Positions 1 to 11,960 of a stretch of 64,000 nucleotides of DNA are shown one piece after another. Made by a program: the position numbers and the translations under genes. The stretch covers positions 4,011,710 through 4,075,709 of the forward strand of contig FN649728.1 of assembly GCA_000310025.1 (NCBI GenBank), given 5' to 3'. Position 1 is the stretch's first letter. Each line of letters opens with the position of its first letter. This DNA comes from Ectocarpus siliculosus. Lineage: Eukaryota > Sar > Phaeophyceae > Ectocarpales > Ectocarpaceae. Under the pieces are notes generated by a model. It saw only the letters and a list, made by a program, of their open reading frames with translations, did no database searches and was not told the DNA's origin.

Positions 1-1207
1 TTTGTTGTCATCACCGGGGTGGTTTCACCCTGGTCGTCCAGCATTGGGCATGAAACAGCCGTGCAGCTGTTTGAAGGCGAACCACAACGCTAGCGGCTGT
101 GATAAAGTTCAACGTCAGCAAGGTGTCACCATCAAGGTCATTTACCCGCTCGAAACGCCTCTGCGGCCGGTCGCTCCCATCCAGGGTATCTACCAACCAA
201 CTCGCTCGATTTCCTGGGCGCTGTATGTTTTACATATATATGTACTCTGTCGGACTGGATGGTCTGTGGGACAGACACGAAAAACTCCGCGTGTTGTATA
301 GTCTATGGGATTGATTCGTTCAACGGTCAACTCATTGTACAAACCCTACCTACGGGCTGCCGTAGAAGGCCGACAGATGGCGCAACGTGCGGTCGGTTTG
401 TTTAATGTTCCCCCCTCGTTCTTGTTTTCGCACCCCGGTGCGACCTCTCCGACCGGTGCCATCTCTCCCGCCCCGGTGCGAAAATGAAGTTCATCATTTC
501 AACTACATAGCTTTTTCGAGGCACCCCGGTGCCATCTCCCCGGCTGGTGCCTTTACTCCGCCTCCTAGTAATTGCCCCTCGATACTGTGATACTGTGAGG
601 ACACCGGTAACGGCAACCGTGTAGGCTAGTACGTATAGCAGCTTTCCATGCAGCAAGTGGTCATGGGTTTGAATGCGAGTTTGGGTATTGCGTGACAAGG
701 TGTCGTTTCCATCAAGGGTACCAGTGCATACGGTACCATCAGATTGTGTGTTCCGCTTTCGTTTCGGTCTTCCTCTACGAATACCAGGTCTTACGCAGCA
801 AAACGTTATATTTCGTGTGTAATGCGGGGTACTGCAGATTTGAGTCGAATGAAAAACCTGACATCCCGCGTGAACCGCGACCGTACACACATACATGAAG
901 GTTCCGCTGACACCATCCCCACAAGCACAAGGTAGGAACGCACAGTACCTCTGTCCGGCAGCTCAAAAGAGCCCAATCTTGGATTTGAGGGTCGGCGAGA
1001 TCGCCGACCTCGGTGCGGAAACAGAATAAAACCATGCCGGTCTTGTTTTGTTTTGAGCACCCCGGTGCCATCTCCCCGACCGGTACCATCTCCCCCACCG
1101 GTCGTCATCTCTACGCCTTTTGCGGTGTACGTTGAACTATAGTAGTAGTAGCCTATGGTACATTGGACCGCTGGCCTAAGGAGAATAGTAACGTTGGTAC
1201 GCACACA
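1..1207. other. Left flank without a supported gene; distal arm of the LPMO duplication
   Basis: No open frame here looks coding. Bases about 100-270 resemble 15820-15990 (shared blocks CCGGTCGCTC and CAGGGTATCTACCAAC, and a GTCTGTGGGAC-like block), so this is the far left arm of the segmental duplication that carries the two LPMO genes. A short motif built on CACCCCGGTGCCATCTCCC recurs near 430-490, 520-550 and 1055-1105 in slightly altered form, giving a clustered degenerate repeat. Confidence 0.5.
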
Positions 1208-1290
1208 GGACGTTGCAATTGCCTGTGTAAGTTCATCTTTCCGTGATAGGTTGGAGGCTCGCCCCCTCCGCGGTCCTCGCCCACACTCTC

Positions 1291-1326
<36 letters not shown>

Positions 1327-1570
1327 AAGGCCCTTAGTCTTTTCACGGTCCTTCGAGACTCACCTTGCGAGTCGCAGGACACTCCCTCCTCTTTCCTTAC
1401 CTTTCGGCCAACCTAGCGTCAATTCATACCGTCTCATCCGGTCTACTGGTCTACAAACAAGTGAGTGCGCGTCAGAGTCACTATGGATGGGAGCCTCTGC
1501 ACACTGCTGTAACACACAAGTGTGGCTATTGCCAGGGATAGACACCCAATCCAGGGTTTCGGCCCAACAT
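1208..1570 (+). repeat. Direct repeat copy 1 (partner 4575-4850)
   Basis: The blocks CATCTTTCCGTGATAGGTTG, TTCACGGTCCTTCG, GGTCTACAAACAAG and GCCAGGGATA plus CCAGGGTTT occur in the same order here and at 4575-4850. A (CT)n microsatellite at about 1286-1322 interrupts this copy. The two copies lie about 3.3 kb apart upstream of LPMO copy A, and I saw no equivalent upstream of copy B. No coding potential or terminal inverted repeat was recognised. Confidence 0.65.
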
Positions 1571-4500
1571 TTTTTGGGCCTTTCGGGTTCTACACAACTT
1601 ATCCCAATAGATTGTCAGGTCTCGATACAGCGCAGCCAGGACAGAGGAGGTACATCTGCATCTGCGTGCGTCCGACCGGTAAATCCAGGATTTTCACAGC
1701 GCTTTCCTTGTCCTGGGTAGAAACTGCTGCAGCACCTCTTCTCCCCGGGACACGTGACGACTTCGATCGAGTTCGTCCCGCGGGGCGTCATCCACCCCTC
1801 ATCCGAGATCACCTTCTTCGCGTTCAACGCGTTCGACCACGCTCGACAAGTCCCACACGCTACCCTCCGTATCTAACCATAGGCGATGGATATCTCCGTA
1901 TCTTATTTTTCTTTTTGTTTGTGCTCTGGCTATTACTCGACCGCATTACAGCAGTAGTAGTGACTCCGGGGGAGGGAGTATGTGGGAATATCAGGAGAAA
2001 TAAAGACAAGATATACACGAAAACGAAAACTACAAGTGTAGACTACATACTACCCGTTCGAGACAGACTATGACCACAGTCGAACGGGATGTGTTGGGGT
2101 CTTCGCAGTGAGTGGAGGGAAACCGGCAGGGTACTGGGCGTATTCCGAGTAAGATACGCGAATTTTTTTTCAGTGATGCGAGCAGGTGCTACAGTCTACT
2201 GTAAGTGAACTCACAAGACATCTCCCCCGTAGGAATATTCCTCGAGTGCATTTTTTTCCGTGTGTGTCGTCATTGTATTAGGAGGTATGCGTACTGATCG
2301 GAGACCGGAACACGGTTTGATGTGGAGACGTGGAGGCGTGGAGACGTGGAGACAACAACAACAACAACCAACCATCTTCCGCAGAATATATTTTTTGAGA
2401 CGATAACTTGCTGTTGAAGGTGTATGCATAGAGCATAAATATGTACCGCAGTAGTTCGACGCAACTGACTTCAGTTCGACGGGTTCAAGCACACCGCCAG
2501 TTCTGCAGGGTCTTCAGCAATCCTCGCCAAGACCAAGACGCACCTATTTCCGAGACGTCAGCCACGACATCGGCATTCATCGTCGTCAGCGCCGCTGAGA
2601 TTAATTTCCACGAGACTGTCGACATCTGCACGGGACTGTCGATATTCGCCACGTCATCACACGTCAACTATGTACAGCTAGCTGCTGTTGTTCATCTCGG
2701 ACTTCTTCAGTCGCCATCAGCTGGTCGCCATTTACCCGCGCTTCAACACACGTGCACACTCCGTATGAGAGATCCTACATCTGCCTGTAGTATTGCTGCT
2801 ACCAACGGGCGCCGTCGAAGCTGCAGACGGCAGGTTATTCTATGGAACTGCCGGCCAGCTGCTGCCGGCAACAAGTATTCCAACGCGGCCCGGCTGCCGT
2901 TCCAGACAAGCCGCTGGAACGCATCACGAAATGCGGGAATTATCCGCAGCACAAAGCTGCCAAGCCTCCTTCATGTGCAGTTTTCGGGTTCAACAGCGGC
3001 CGCTTATCATCTACATATGTAGACTAGATAATCTGCAGTGCAGCTAACTATATTGGCCGCCGTACTGCTGTGTCATCATCACCACCACAATCGCACGGTA
3101 CATAGGACAACAACAGCAGAATACAGGGAGTACTGATACCCCTCGAATCGTTCAGACGCCCGCGGCTGAGTAACGACGGACGTCTGGGGGGGTGTTTACC
3201 GATTCACAGGCATCTGAACAGTGCAGTCTACATCTCAGCGACATCATCTTCTATGTTTCTTCTCTTCCCCATGGTTTCGGATCTTCTTTGCTGAATGTAC
3301 CAACCCTCTTCTATGGTGGTATCACCCTGCGTCTTCTTCGAGCAGCAGCAGCAGCAACTGCAACTAACTATTAGTTGCAGCTGCCACCGCTCCACACGAG
3401 GAATCGGAGCGTCAGATGAGGTAGGCACTGATAGCCTAAGAGCAAAAACCTCTTTGCAAGAAGAATTGATTATTGCATATATATGCATAGCACTGCGCGG
3501 AAAAAATAATTAACACATTAACACACATTGCCTACATACAAATCGAAATCTTTTGTAGGGGCAAGTACAGACAGCAGTACTACCGTCAGACTGTTCGCTT
3601 CCAAATTTCCAAATTTCTTAGGGGTTTTATGCTGAAAATTCGGAAGCGAAATGGCTGTGTTTAAAACGGCCCTGAGGTGGTTTGGGTCAGGCGAGGACAT
3701 GTTTTTCCAGAGATTCCCGGGTTTATGATGAGTGAGGCATTTTGGCTGAGAGGTCGCTGCTGCTGCTTCTCTCTGTGTGCGAATGAATGCCGTCTGGGCT
3801 GGGAGACCTCCGAAAGGTGGCAGACATCTCGACCTCTTCGGAAGCTTCCTACGCATACCCTGACATCCTTGTGGAGTAAGTAGCCTCTGGGTTTTTACGT
3901 GTCGAAATACTCATGGAGTGAACAGAAGTTTCATCTGTGGGTGGGTGCATTCTTGCATGCACACAATATCTCTCCTAATCGTGCCTACATGTGCCTACAT
4001 ACAATACAAACTCCGTCGCGGGTAAATTACGTCGTACTACTACTGTACGTTTGTCTGTCTGTATAGTCGAAGCAACAAAACGCTGACGTCCGAAAGACAC
4101 AAACGCTTTCCGAATGGCTCGTATGTTATTGGTGATTCATGGAAACTTTTCGAAACTCCCACGGTTGGTTGGTTTAGTATCCGAAATTTTGTGAATGAAT
4201 CTTTGGATTAGCGTTCACAGCCATCACGTGTATGTGTGATTGATTTGTTTTTTTATTTTAGTCTTTTCGGTTGAGAATATTTTCTTCGAACCTAGTGCAA
4301 AATACGTACAAGATGCATAGGCGTATGAACTTTGCGGGGGAGTGTTGGAACTCAATGTCAAGTCATGCTGTAAACACCAGTGCGTAGTAGGTACTCAAAT
4401 AGGGAGTATTACGGATTAACGACTTCTCACCTACCTTAATTGAGAATGATGGTGCATCGGAACTATTTTTTTCTACGGGATATTCATTCTTGAAATGTCA

Positions 4501-4574
4501 CTACAGGTTGGATTACCCGCCTGTTACCGTGGTCCGTGATCGGTACGTTCCAGCAGCCCGTGCGTGTGTGCATC
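1571..4574. other. Intergenic, no supported gene
   Basis: Three kilobases with only short overlapping open frames and no recognisable protein family. It holds a small triplet tract of ACA/CAA repeats near 2351-2370 and CAG-type triplets near 3341-3360. AT-rich stretches around 4020-4300 look like ordinary intergenic DNA. Confidence 0.4.
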
Positions 4575-4850
4575 TTTCCGTGATCGGTTGGAGGCTCGCC
4601 TCCGTGGTGCTCACCCCTGTAATCTCTCCCTCTCTCTCTCTCGTTCCTTTCTCCCCTACATCTGTCAAGGTCCTTGGTCTCTTCACGGTCCTTCGGGACT
4701 ATAGCGATTCTCACGACACTCCCACCTCTTTCTCTACCTTTCGGTCAACAAAGCACCAATACAAAATAAACGGTCTACAAACAAGGGCAATTTTCAGTCA
4801 CTTAGGTTCACACTGGTCATAGCCAGGGATACCCCGAATCCAGGGTTTAC
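4575..4850 (+). repeat. Direct repeat copy 2 (partner 1208-1570)
   Basis: Diverged second copy of the 1208-1570 repeat, with the same order of conserved blocks and a shorter CT-rich core at about 4625-4645. It ends about 290 bases before the start codon of LPMO copy A, so it could overlap the distal promoter of that gene; this is inference. Confidence 0.65.
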
Positions 4851-4994
4851 ATCCGATAACCCCCAACGCTCTAAATATCTATATTTTTTGACACATGATA
4901 CGTTAGCAAACTGCTGTTGTTGCTACCAACGTCAGAAACATCTATGCGGCGCTCACGAAGCTGCTGATCCGACAAGAGTTTTTCACACGACAGA

Positions 4995-5138
4995 TATCCA
5001 ATTTTTTTCCGAACACCTCCCCCCCAACCACATCCGACCACTCCCTCTTCCTCCGACTCTCGCTCGTCAGCCACACACCTGCCACAGGAGCACCATCAGC
5101 ACAGCAATACATACACCCTAAGGGCCTACAGAGCGATC
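4995..5138 (+). promoter_or_regulatory. Conserved 5' flank of LPMO copy A
   Basis: The 140 bases before the start codon are conserved with those before copy B (16740-16879): a C-rich tract, CACTCCCTCTTCCTC-like pyrimidine runs, CTCTCGCTCGTCAGCC, ACACACCTGCC, then CAATACATAC and ACAGCGATCATG. No TATA box is evident. Conservation while much other flanking DNA has diverged suggests a core promoter and 5' untranslated region, possibly of the pyrimidine-rich initiator type. Confidence 0.5.
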
Positions 5139-8100
5139 ATGCCGCGTACAGCCACCGCCGCTGCTGCTGCGCTGGTGGGTGCGGGAGGGTTCTTCGCCCA
5201 ACTGCCCACGGGCGATAGCCACGCCTACATGATGATCCCGGTCTCGCGTCAGTTGTGGGGGACCTCGGCCTTCCAAGAAGTGTGAGTTGAATAATTTCAT
5301 CGCAAGGCAACCGTTCGTGTTGTCTACTGTAGATTACATCCCCGAACGGTGACATGCGTGTGTCGGGAGAACCGTGGAATAAAACGGATATTATGTTGGA
5401 TGCATTTCGTTGTAGCAGCGCCTATAGTCGGTCCGGGTGTTTCGCATCATATGCAGTAGCTTGCAGTCGCTAGAAATGCACACCACAGGTTGTTGTTCTG
5501 CCGCGTGTCGACCAGAAAAAAGGCAATGGTGTGATGCCACATCGCCAACGGGAAAAAAGAACAACCAAGTATTGTACCTTCTGCTCCATATATACGCCTG
5601 TATCCACAATCCGTAGAACGGCCCCTGAACCCCTGTCGCCGCTCGGATCTTCACGTGCTCCTCTCCTCGCCACACTGCAGCGGGTCGCCGGACATAAACT
5701 ACTGCCCACACTGTTTCCAGAGCCGTGGGCCAGCTGCTATTCGTGCACGTGGAGGCGACAAGCCGTGGCCTCACTTCAACGGTGAACGAGCGGAAAACGG
5801 CAACTACATCGAGAGCGAAGAGGTGGCTCAGAGGCACGGAATCTGCGGCGATCCTGAGCAGGTACCGTTTGTCGCAGAGTCGTTTCGCATGAGGGTGTGG
5901 ATAGTTGCTATTGGGTACGGTTCTCCATGTGAACAGAAACCGTGCAGTACACACAAATACTATTAACTACCGTAGTACTATGCTTAAAGCTTGACTCTCT
6001 AATGCGAAAACAAGAAGGATGTACAACAGTAGAGTGAAAAACCTGTGTTTTCCCAAGGCCAACCTATACAAGAATAGAAAATATCTGCGCGTCACATCAG
6101 TACATGAGCATTGTCCAGCTTTGTGTTTGCGCTTAGATACACGTGGATATGTATACGCGACTTTCGGTCCTGACCGTACATGTACGCGCGCTATTGGCTG
6201 TGCCACTACTGTATCATATTTAGATCGATTGGAAGTACTTCCGTGCTTCGATTGCACGTAGGTTGTTAACCACCTGTCCCGTCATGTTCGTTTCAGACTG
6301 CGGCCGAAGACTCCAACAAATACGGCCTAGAGAACAGCAACTACCCCGTGCTCGAGACGTACGCCGAAGGGGGAATCCTCGAGTTCAAGATGGTCGTGTC
6401 GACCTACCACTGGGTGCGCTCACGTTTGGCTGTCCAAAGTGTCTTTCTTGTATCTCGTCGCGTGTCACGTGTCTGACGAAGGAGCTTTTTCGCTCCTTGC
6501 ACGAAATCTGTCTCGACATGCAGCCCATCGTTCTTCGAACGTATATTGAACTTATCGAGGGCTTACCTACGCCGTCATACTACCAACGTTGAACCGCTGG
6601 CTGGGGGATGGTGGGTCCGATAAGACCTGCTTAGAATACCGTGTCGTAGCCCCGGCGAGCACTCGTGAATTGTTTATTGGACCCGATTACCGTGCGGGGT
6701 AAAATGAGAGGCACCCGCCGTGAGCGGGCGCTCTTTGATAAACCTGAAATACTACCCCGAGCGTGAAAAGGCCTCGTGGCGTTGTTCCGATCATTTCAGA
6801 CCCAAATAATGAAGAAGACAACCTTCGCTCCCGAGATGATCTTTGACCCAAGCAGCATCAACGAAACGTAGTTGGGGGATTCTTGCACCGTTCGGGTAGC
6901 TGCGATTACCCTCCCCTCCGACAACCAACTGAAGAAGGGCCCGCAGAACGCACGGTATCCGCAACCCCCTTAGTATGGCCCACTATCGCGCCGCCGGGTC
7001 AACGAACCGGTTCTCAAACGAGCTCCGACAAAACGTGGTGGTGCTGGACTACAGGCTAGATAAAGGAACGATGAAAATATTCTGTGTGAACCAGGACAAC
7101 AACAAATTTCAAATCCTTCAAGCATGTTGGTAAAAGCGAAACATTGACAATAAATTGCCAGGAAAGAGACCGTTGGTTTCTGTGGTTGGACCGTCGGGGG
7201 GTGAGGGAGGTTTCGCGAACAAGGGATCGCCCCGCGGGGTTGATTGAGAGTAGTTGGGGCGATCTTCAAACAGAAGACAGTTTGACCACGGGGTTTCAAC
7301 ACGGAGGGGGATACGAGAAGAGCATGTTACGGCACTGAATACCGGACAGGTGGAGCTGACGCTATCGAACAGGCTCTCCCCCTGTCTTCAAAATCCAACA
7401 TATCTGTTGCCAATCTTCCCGTGCGCCTCTGACACACCCATTTTTTCTGACAGGGCCATGTCGAGATGTTCCTCTGCGACGCCGACGACCTCCCCGGCGG
7501 TCCCGACAGCACCGTCACACAGTCCTGCTTCAACGAGCACCCCCTGGATCGCGTAGACGACGATGACTTCAACAGCCCCATCGACCCCAGCAACACCGGG
7601 CGCTTCATCCTCGACCCCCCCTGCCGCGCCAGCGAAACCGACCAGGAAATGCTGGACGGCGCCTTCCCCGGTGATGTGGCCACCGCGAGATTCAAGCTAC
7701 CCCAAGGCCTCACCTGCGAGCGTTGCGTGGTTCAGATGGTTTACTGTGAGTCACGAACTTACGTGGGGTCCTCCTTTTCATCCTTGCGTGCAGGCAGACG
7801 CTGCCCAGATTATTTTCGAAAGTGGTATCCAACGTACAATCTCTGACAGACATGCAGCGTTGCCATCCGAGATCTTTTTCTCGAGATCCATCCGTATCCC
7901 TTATTTTTCAAGGATACCGAAACGCCCTTTCACTCCTTGCAGCGAGTTTTCTCCAAATCCTTTTCCTTTTCTTCAATATTCCGACGAGTGTGTTGTCACT
8001 CATCCCCCTCTCGTCCCCAATATTCCTCATCAAAACGCAGACACCGGCAATTCGTGCAAGCACCAAGGATACGCAGAATTCAACCCCGAGTCGTGGCCCA

Positions 8101-10174
8101 GCTCATGCGCACCTACCAAGGCCGACTGGATCAACGAGGTCGTCGGGCATTGCGGCGACGGCGACGCCTACCCAGAGGAGTTCTGGAACTGCGCTGATAT
8201 CTCGATCACGTCCGGTGAGTTCTTCCATCTCAGACATAATGCACTCTTATCCACAATGCAGTCCACGTGTCTACAACAAAACACGACTATAACAGGCTTG
8301 TAGATATTTGCCTTTGGTTCGTTTGGCTCTTCGAGTCAAGCCACGTCAGCTGTTATGAGCCCTTGAGCTTGGAAAACGTTGTAACCAACTGACTGCTGGC
8401 AGCCAACTGTGGGCTGGCTCTGACGCCTTCTATTGCTACATCGCAGAGCACCCTTGATGGTGGTGCTGTGCTGTACTTTCAAGAGCTCTGACTGGAGGGA
8501 TCACTTGTACGCCCTACATCGTATTGCAAAGCAAGCTTTGGAACGGCAAGTTCCCTCGTGCACGCTAGCCTCTCATATGGCAGGCACTCTACCCCCTTCC
8601 CCGCTCCCCCCTCCTCGCCTTCCGTGCTTTTCGGCAACCGTCAGATGGAGACCCGGCTCCCAGTCCGACAACTGTCCTCACCCCCGCCCCGACGGCCCCT
8701 GAAGAGACCGAACCGCCTGCGACCGACGTGCCCACGGCAGCGCCCTCGTCCGCCACGACTTCCGAGGGTGAAGAAGAAGAGGAGGAGACCGGCGAGCCCA
8801 CACCGGCCCCGATCGCCATCGAGGGAGAGGACACTGACGTGCCTACCTCAGCTCCAACAACCTCCCAGGGAGAGGAAGCCGACGAGCCCACGTATGCCCC
8901 CACTTCCGAGGGGGACAGGGAGGAGGAGAACACGGACGGGCCTACACCGGCGCCCACCATCCCCGAGGGAGAGGAGACTGACTTGCCTACCTCGGCTCCA
9001 ACAACCGTCCAGGGAGAGGAAGCCGACGAGCCCACGTATGCCCCCACGTTCGAGGGGGACAGGGAGGAGGAGGACACGGACGGACCTACGCCGGCGCCCA
9101 CCATCGCCGAGGGAGAGGAGACTGACCAGCCTACCTCGGCTCCAACAACCTCCCAGGGAGAGGAAGCCGACGAGCCCACGTATGCCCCCACTTCCGGGGA
9201 GGAGGAGGACACGGACGGACCTACGCCGGCGCCGACCATCGCCGAGGGAGAGGAGACTGACCAGCCTACCTCGGCTCCAACAACCGTCCAGGGAGAGGAA
9301 GCCGACGAGCCCACGTATGCCCCCACTTCCGAGGGCGACAGGGAGGAGGAGGACACCGACGGGCCTACGCCGGCGCCCACCATCCCCGAGGGAGAGGAGA
9401 CTGACTTACCTACCTCGGCTCCAACAACCGCCCACGGAGGGGAAGCCAACGAGCCCACGTATGCCCCCACTTCCGCGGGGGACAGGGAGGAGGAGGACAC
9501 GGACGGGCCTACACCGGCGCCCACCATCGCCGAGGGAGAGGAGGGGGAGGAGACCGATGAGCCCACACCAGCGCCCACCACCGAGCTCGAGCCGGCCACG
9601 ATCATGGCCTCCCCCACCGAGGCGATCGTGGCGACCTTCGCACCGTCGGTGCCCCCCCCTGTGTCGACCGACCCCGACTGCGAGGACCCTGTCGGGGGGT
9701 TCAACCAGTGCGGGGGACCGGGCTACGAGGGCTCCACCTGCTGCAGGACCGGCTACGACTGCGAGCAGATGGCGGACTGCTACTTCGAGGTAAATAAAAC
9801 GCACGTCGGTGTTGTACTTGCAGCGTGTCTGCGGTGCACTCGGTGGTGATGGTTGAGTGGCCCTCGTAGTTTTTCTCACCAGCGGCAGTGATTGTTCGTG
9901 AGTGCGACCGCGTCTGTCGCTACTTCCTTCCCCCTTCCCATTCTCGCATTAACCGGCCGACAACACTACCTACCCCGCCCTCTCTTTCTTGGCGTGTTGT
10001 TCTTCCCTGCATTGGTCCCAGTGCCGCCCGCGTGGCGACCGCTGCTCCGAGAGCTGGGGGCAGTGCGGAGGATTGGACTGGGAAGGCCCCGAGTGCTGCT
10101 GGCCCGGCGCTAGGTGCGCCGAGCGCAACGAGTGGTACTACCAGTGCATTCCCGAGGATGCCATCTACAGATAA
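5139..10174 (+). CDS. Secreted lytic polysaccharide monooxygenase, AA15-like, with two C-terminal CBM1 modules (copy A)
   Basis: Copper enzyme predicted to cleave crystalline polysaccharide oxidatively outside the cell. Exons: 5139-5281, 5681-5861, 6297-6413, 7454-7745, 8041-8214, 8645-9789, 10022-10174; all boundaries are GT/AG and the frame closes at 734 residues. Residues 1-27 are a signal peptide. Cleavage before His28 would expose the N-terminal histidine of the copper brace; the mature start HAYMMIPVSRQLW matches the LPMO pattern. The second brace histidine is probably His146 in YHWGHVEMFLC. CPHC, GICGD and FWNCADISI resemble the AA15/chitin-binding type-4 fold (PF03067). The catalytic part ends near residue 302. 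A Thr/Pro/Glu linker with 48-residue repeats follows, then CBM1 at about 653-685 and 692-726, each with the QCGG...CC...C pattern and aromatics. The family is known on chitin and cellulose; the substrate here is unknown. AA15 assignment is by motif only. Confidence 0.9.
6923..7440. repeat. Extra ~520-bp segment in intron 3 of LPMO copy A
   Basis: Intron 3 is 1040 bases in copy A (6414-7453) but 524 in copy B (18344-18867). The two introns align up to CCGACAACC (6921 in A, 18852 in B). Copy B then passes almost directly to its splice acceptor, while copy A carries about 520 further bases. The segment has no open frame I trust and no obvious terminal inverted repeat. It may be an insertion in A or a deletion in B. 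Confidence 0.55.
8842..9552 (+). repeat. Coding minisatellite, five 144-bp units in the LPMO linker
   Basis: The landmark CCTACCTC(A/G)GCTCC starts at 8842, 8986, 9130, 9265 and 9409, giving spacings of 144, 144, 135 and 144 bases. All are multiples of three. Each unit encodes about 48 residues on the scheme PTSAPTT, GEEADEPTYAPT, GDREEEDTDGPTPAPT, EGEE. The 135-base unit lacks three residues. The result is an acidic, Pro/Thr-rich, probably extended and O-glycosylated spacer between catalytic domain and CBM1. High similarity between units implies recent unequal exchange or slippage. Copy B retains only about one unit. Confidence 0.9.
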
Positions 10175-11960
10175 AGGGGTCTTGTTCCATCCACCCAAGC
10201 ACGGTTGGACGGCGGCTCGGTCGTGGACACGCCATCAAGACCACGAGGCTTGGTTGTTGGTATCTAGGTCGGCTCTCCGCCATACATGTGCACGTGAGGA
10301 ATTAGAGAGAAAGGATGAATCGTGAAGCCGCTGGTTTGGACGACAATCGTTTGTTGTTTCTGGCAGAGCTACTCTTTCGTATGTGTCGCACCGTGTTGCT
10401 CATCAAGGTGGCCGAGGTCTTTGGTGTTGGCCCGGTTTTTCCTCGGGAGACTTTCGTAGCTTCCCGCACTTTCGTGGAGTGAAACGAGTACACTCCTCCT
10501 GTTGTCCAGTTCTCGAGCTGTTGCAGTTGTTTTCTCGTCTGAGAGTAGTAGGCTGCTGGTGAGTGTCTTCGATTCGCTTTGCACCGTTGAGATCGTCGGC
10601 GCTCAGGTACCGTCATCTTGAGCATTTCCTTCGTTTTTCTCTCCGTTTATGTACGGCAACACCACATCATAACAGCTCTTTGACTTACCTCCGCAGCCTG
10701 AATAGGGCCGCGAGGCAAACAACGACACACCACCCCCGTGATCATTTGTGCTATTAGCTGTATTACACACTCCTCTCACGCAAGTTGAGCACGCTCCGTC
10801 CCGTCGGCGTAGATGGTCGGTACCCGGCGGCGGTGGCTGTGCTTCCATGTTCTGGGCTCGGAAGAAGGCGTTTCGTCGACGATGTCATGAGTTAGTGTGT
10901 TTTTTGCTTTCCAAGGTTTGGTGGTCTCGTGAGACTGGGTCGTGAAGGATGGCATAATAGTTGCTTTGTGCGTCATGGCAGACTCCCACCTCTGAGCGCT
11001 GAGTGTTCGTTACTGTTGTGGGTATTGGCTCCCAGGCGCCATGTAGCTGCTTGTCCAGGTTTGGTTTATTTAGTGGGTGGATGCTACATCTCCTTGGCCG
11101 TGTTCAGAGTTTCTCGTCTTTGGGTTTTATGATTGGAGAAATAACATGTTCGTGATCCCCGTTGGGCATCCGAAATTGTTTGCCCTGATCCGTTCGCGTT
11201 TGGTGGTAGAAAATGACAGTAAATGCACGTCGTCGCAGACCTGTTGGACGAAAGCTAGATTCACATATCTACTGCGCGGACCGATATTTAGCACGGGTTT
11301 ACTCGGTAACGGTTTTTTAGGCGAACACGGTTTCGGCGGTAATGTCATTTGGTGGCAAGGGGTTTGGCGGTAAGGCGGTAATGCATTTATTTGTCGTCAC
11401 GGCTTTGGCGGAGGCGACGAAATAAATTAACTGCTGTAATTTTTTGGACGGAAACGCCACACGGCACAGTTGGCGGTTTTTGCGTTTTTCGGCGGTAATT
11501 ACTTTAGGCGAAGGCGGTAAAACCAAAAATCGGCGGGAACACGGCGGTAAACCGTTACCGCCCACCACGGCGGTATATTCATGGTGGTAAAAAATACCGA
11601 GGGTATATAGCCCCTAGCCAGGGGCATCTGCTGGAGAATGCCCTCGCGGGTTGTCGTGCGAGTCGTCGTCGACTCACTCCTTGCGTGGACCCGCCAAGTT
11701 GGTTCTCATTGTGGTTGTTTCCAATATCGTTCCGCTGAGACGTGAGAATGGTAGTTAGTTGCGTTTTCCCCCGTCGAAGGACGGGGTGGGGGTCCCTTTA
11801 CGCGTGCTTTCCAGCATTCTCAAATGTCATGCGCAGGTGGTTTGGGTGCCTCGTTGAGCGTTACTGGCAAGCACAAGGTAGGTTTTGCGTCCATAACTGC
11901 ATTGACTTGACGTTGTTCCTGTTGAATGTTTCATGGTGTACAGAAGGTAAGTACATGTAG
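10175..11960. repeat. 3' flank of LPMO copy A, duplicated downstream of copy B
   Basis: Aligns in order with 20589-21960: for example GAATCGTGAAGCCGCTG, TGTCGCACC, CACGTCGTCGCAGAC, GTCGAAGGACGG-like and CCTTTACGCGTGCTT blocks occur in both. Divergence is much greater than in the exons. No coding frame is conserved between the copies, so this is probably untranslated and intergenic DNA carried along in the duplication. The equivalent of 11291-11605 is absent from copy B. Confidence 0.6.
11304..11560. mobile_element. MITE-like insertion with 12-bp inverted ends
   Basis: Starts CGGTAACGGTTT (11304-11315) and ends with its exact reverse complement AAACCGTTACCG (11549-11560). The 257-bp interior is studded with the octamer GGCGGTAA and variants (at least six on the plus strand). 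The homologous flank of copy B lacks this stretch, which supports an insertion after the duplication, or a deletion in B. No target-site duplication is visible, and the true ends may extend to about 11600, where GGTAAAAAATACC-like sequence continues the theme. Non-coding, so it would depend on a transposase elsewhere. Confidence 0.55.

Noticed and set aside
5391-5954. Minus-strand 187-codon frame, with a counterpart at 17482-18180
   Set aside because: Antisense to LPMO exon 2 in both copies. Its similarity between copies is explained by conservation of the sense exon.
8558-9793. Plus-strand 411-codon and minus-strand 371-codon frames over the LPMO linker
   Set aside because: Both are shadows of the 144-bp coding minisatellite. 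Only the Thr/Pro/Glu frame joins in phase with the catalytic exons and the CBM1 modules.
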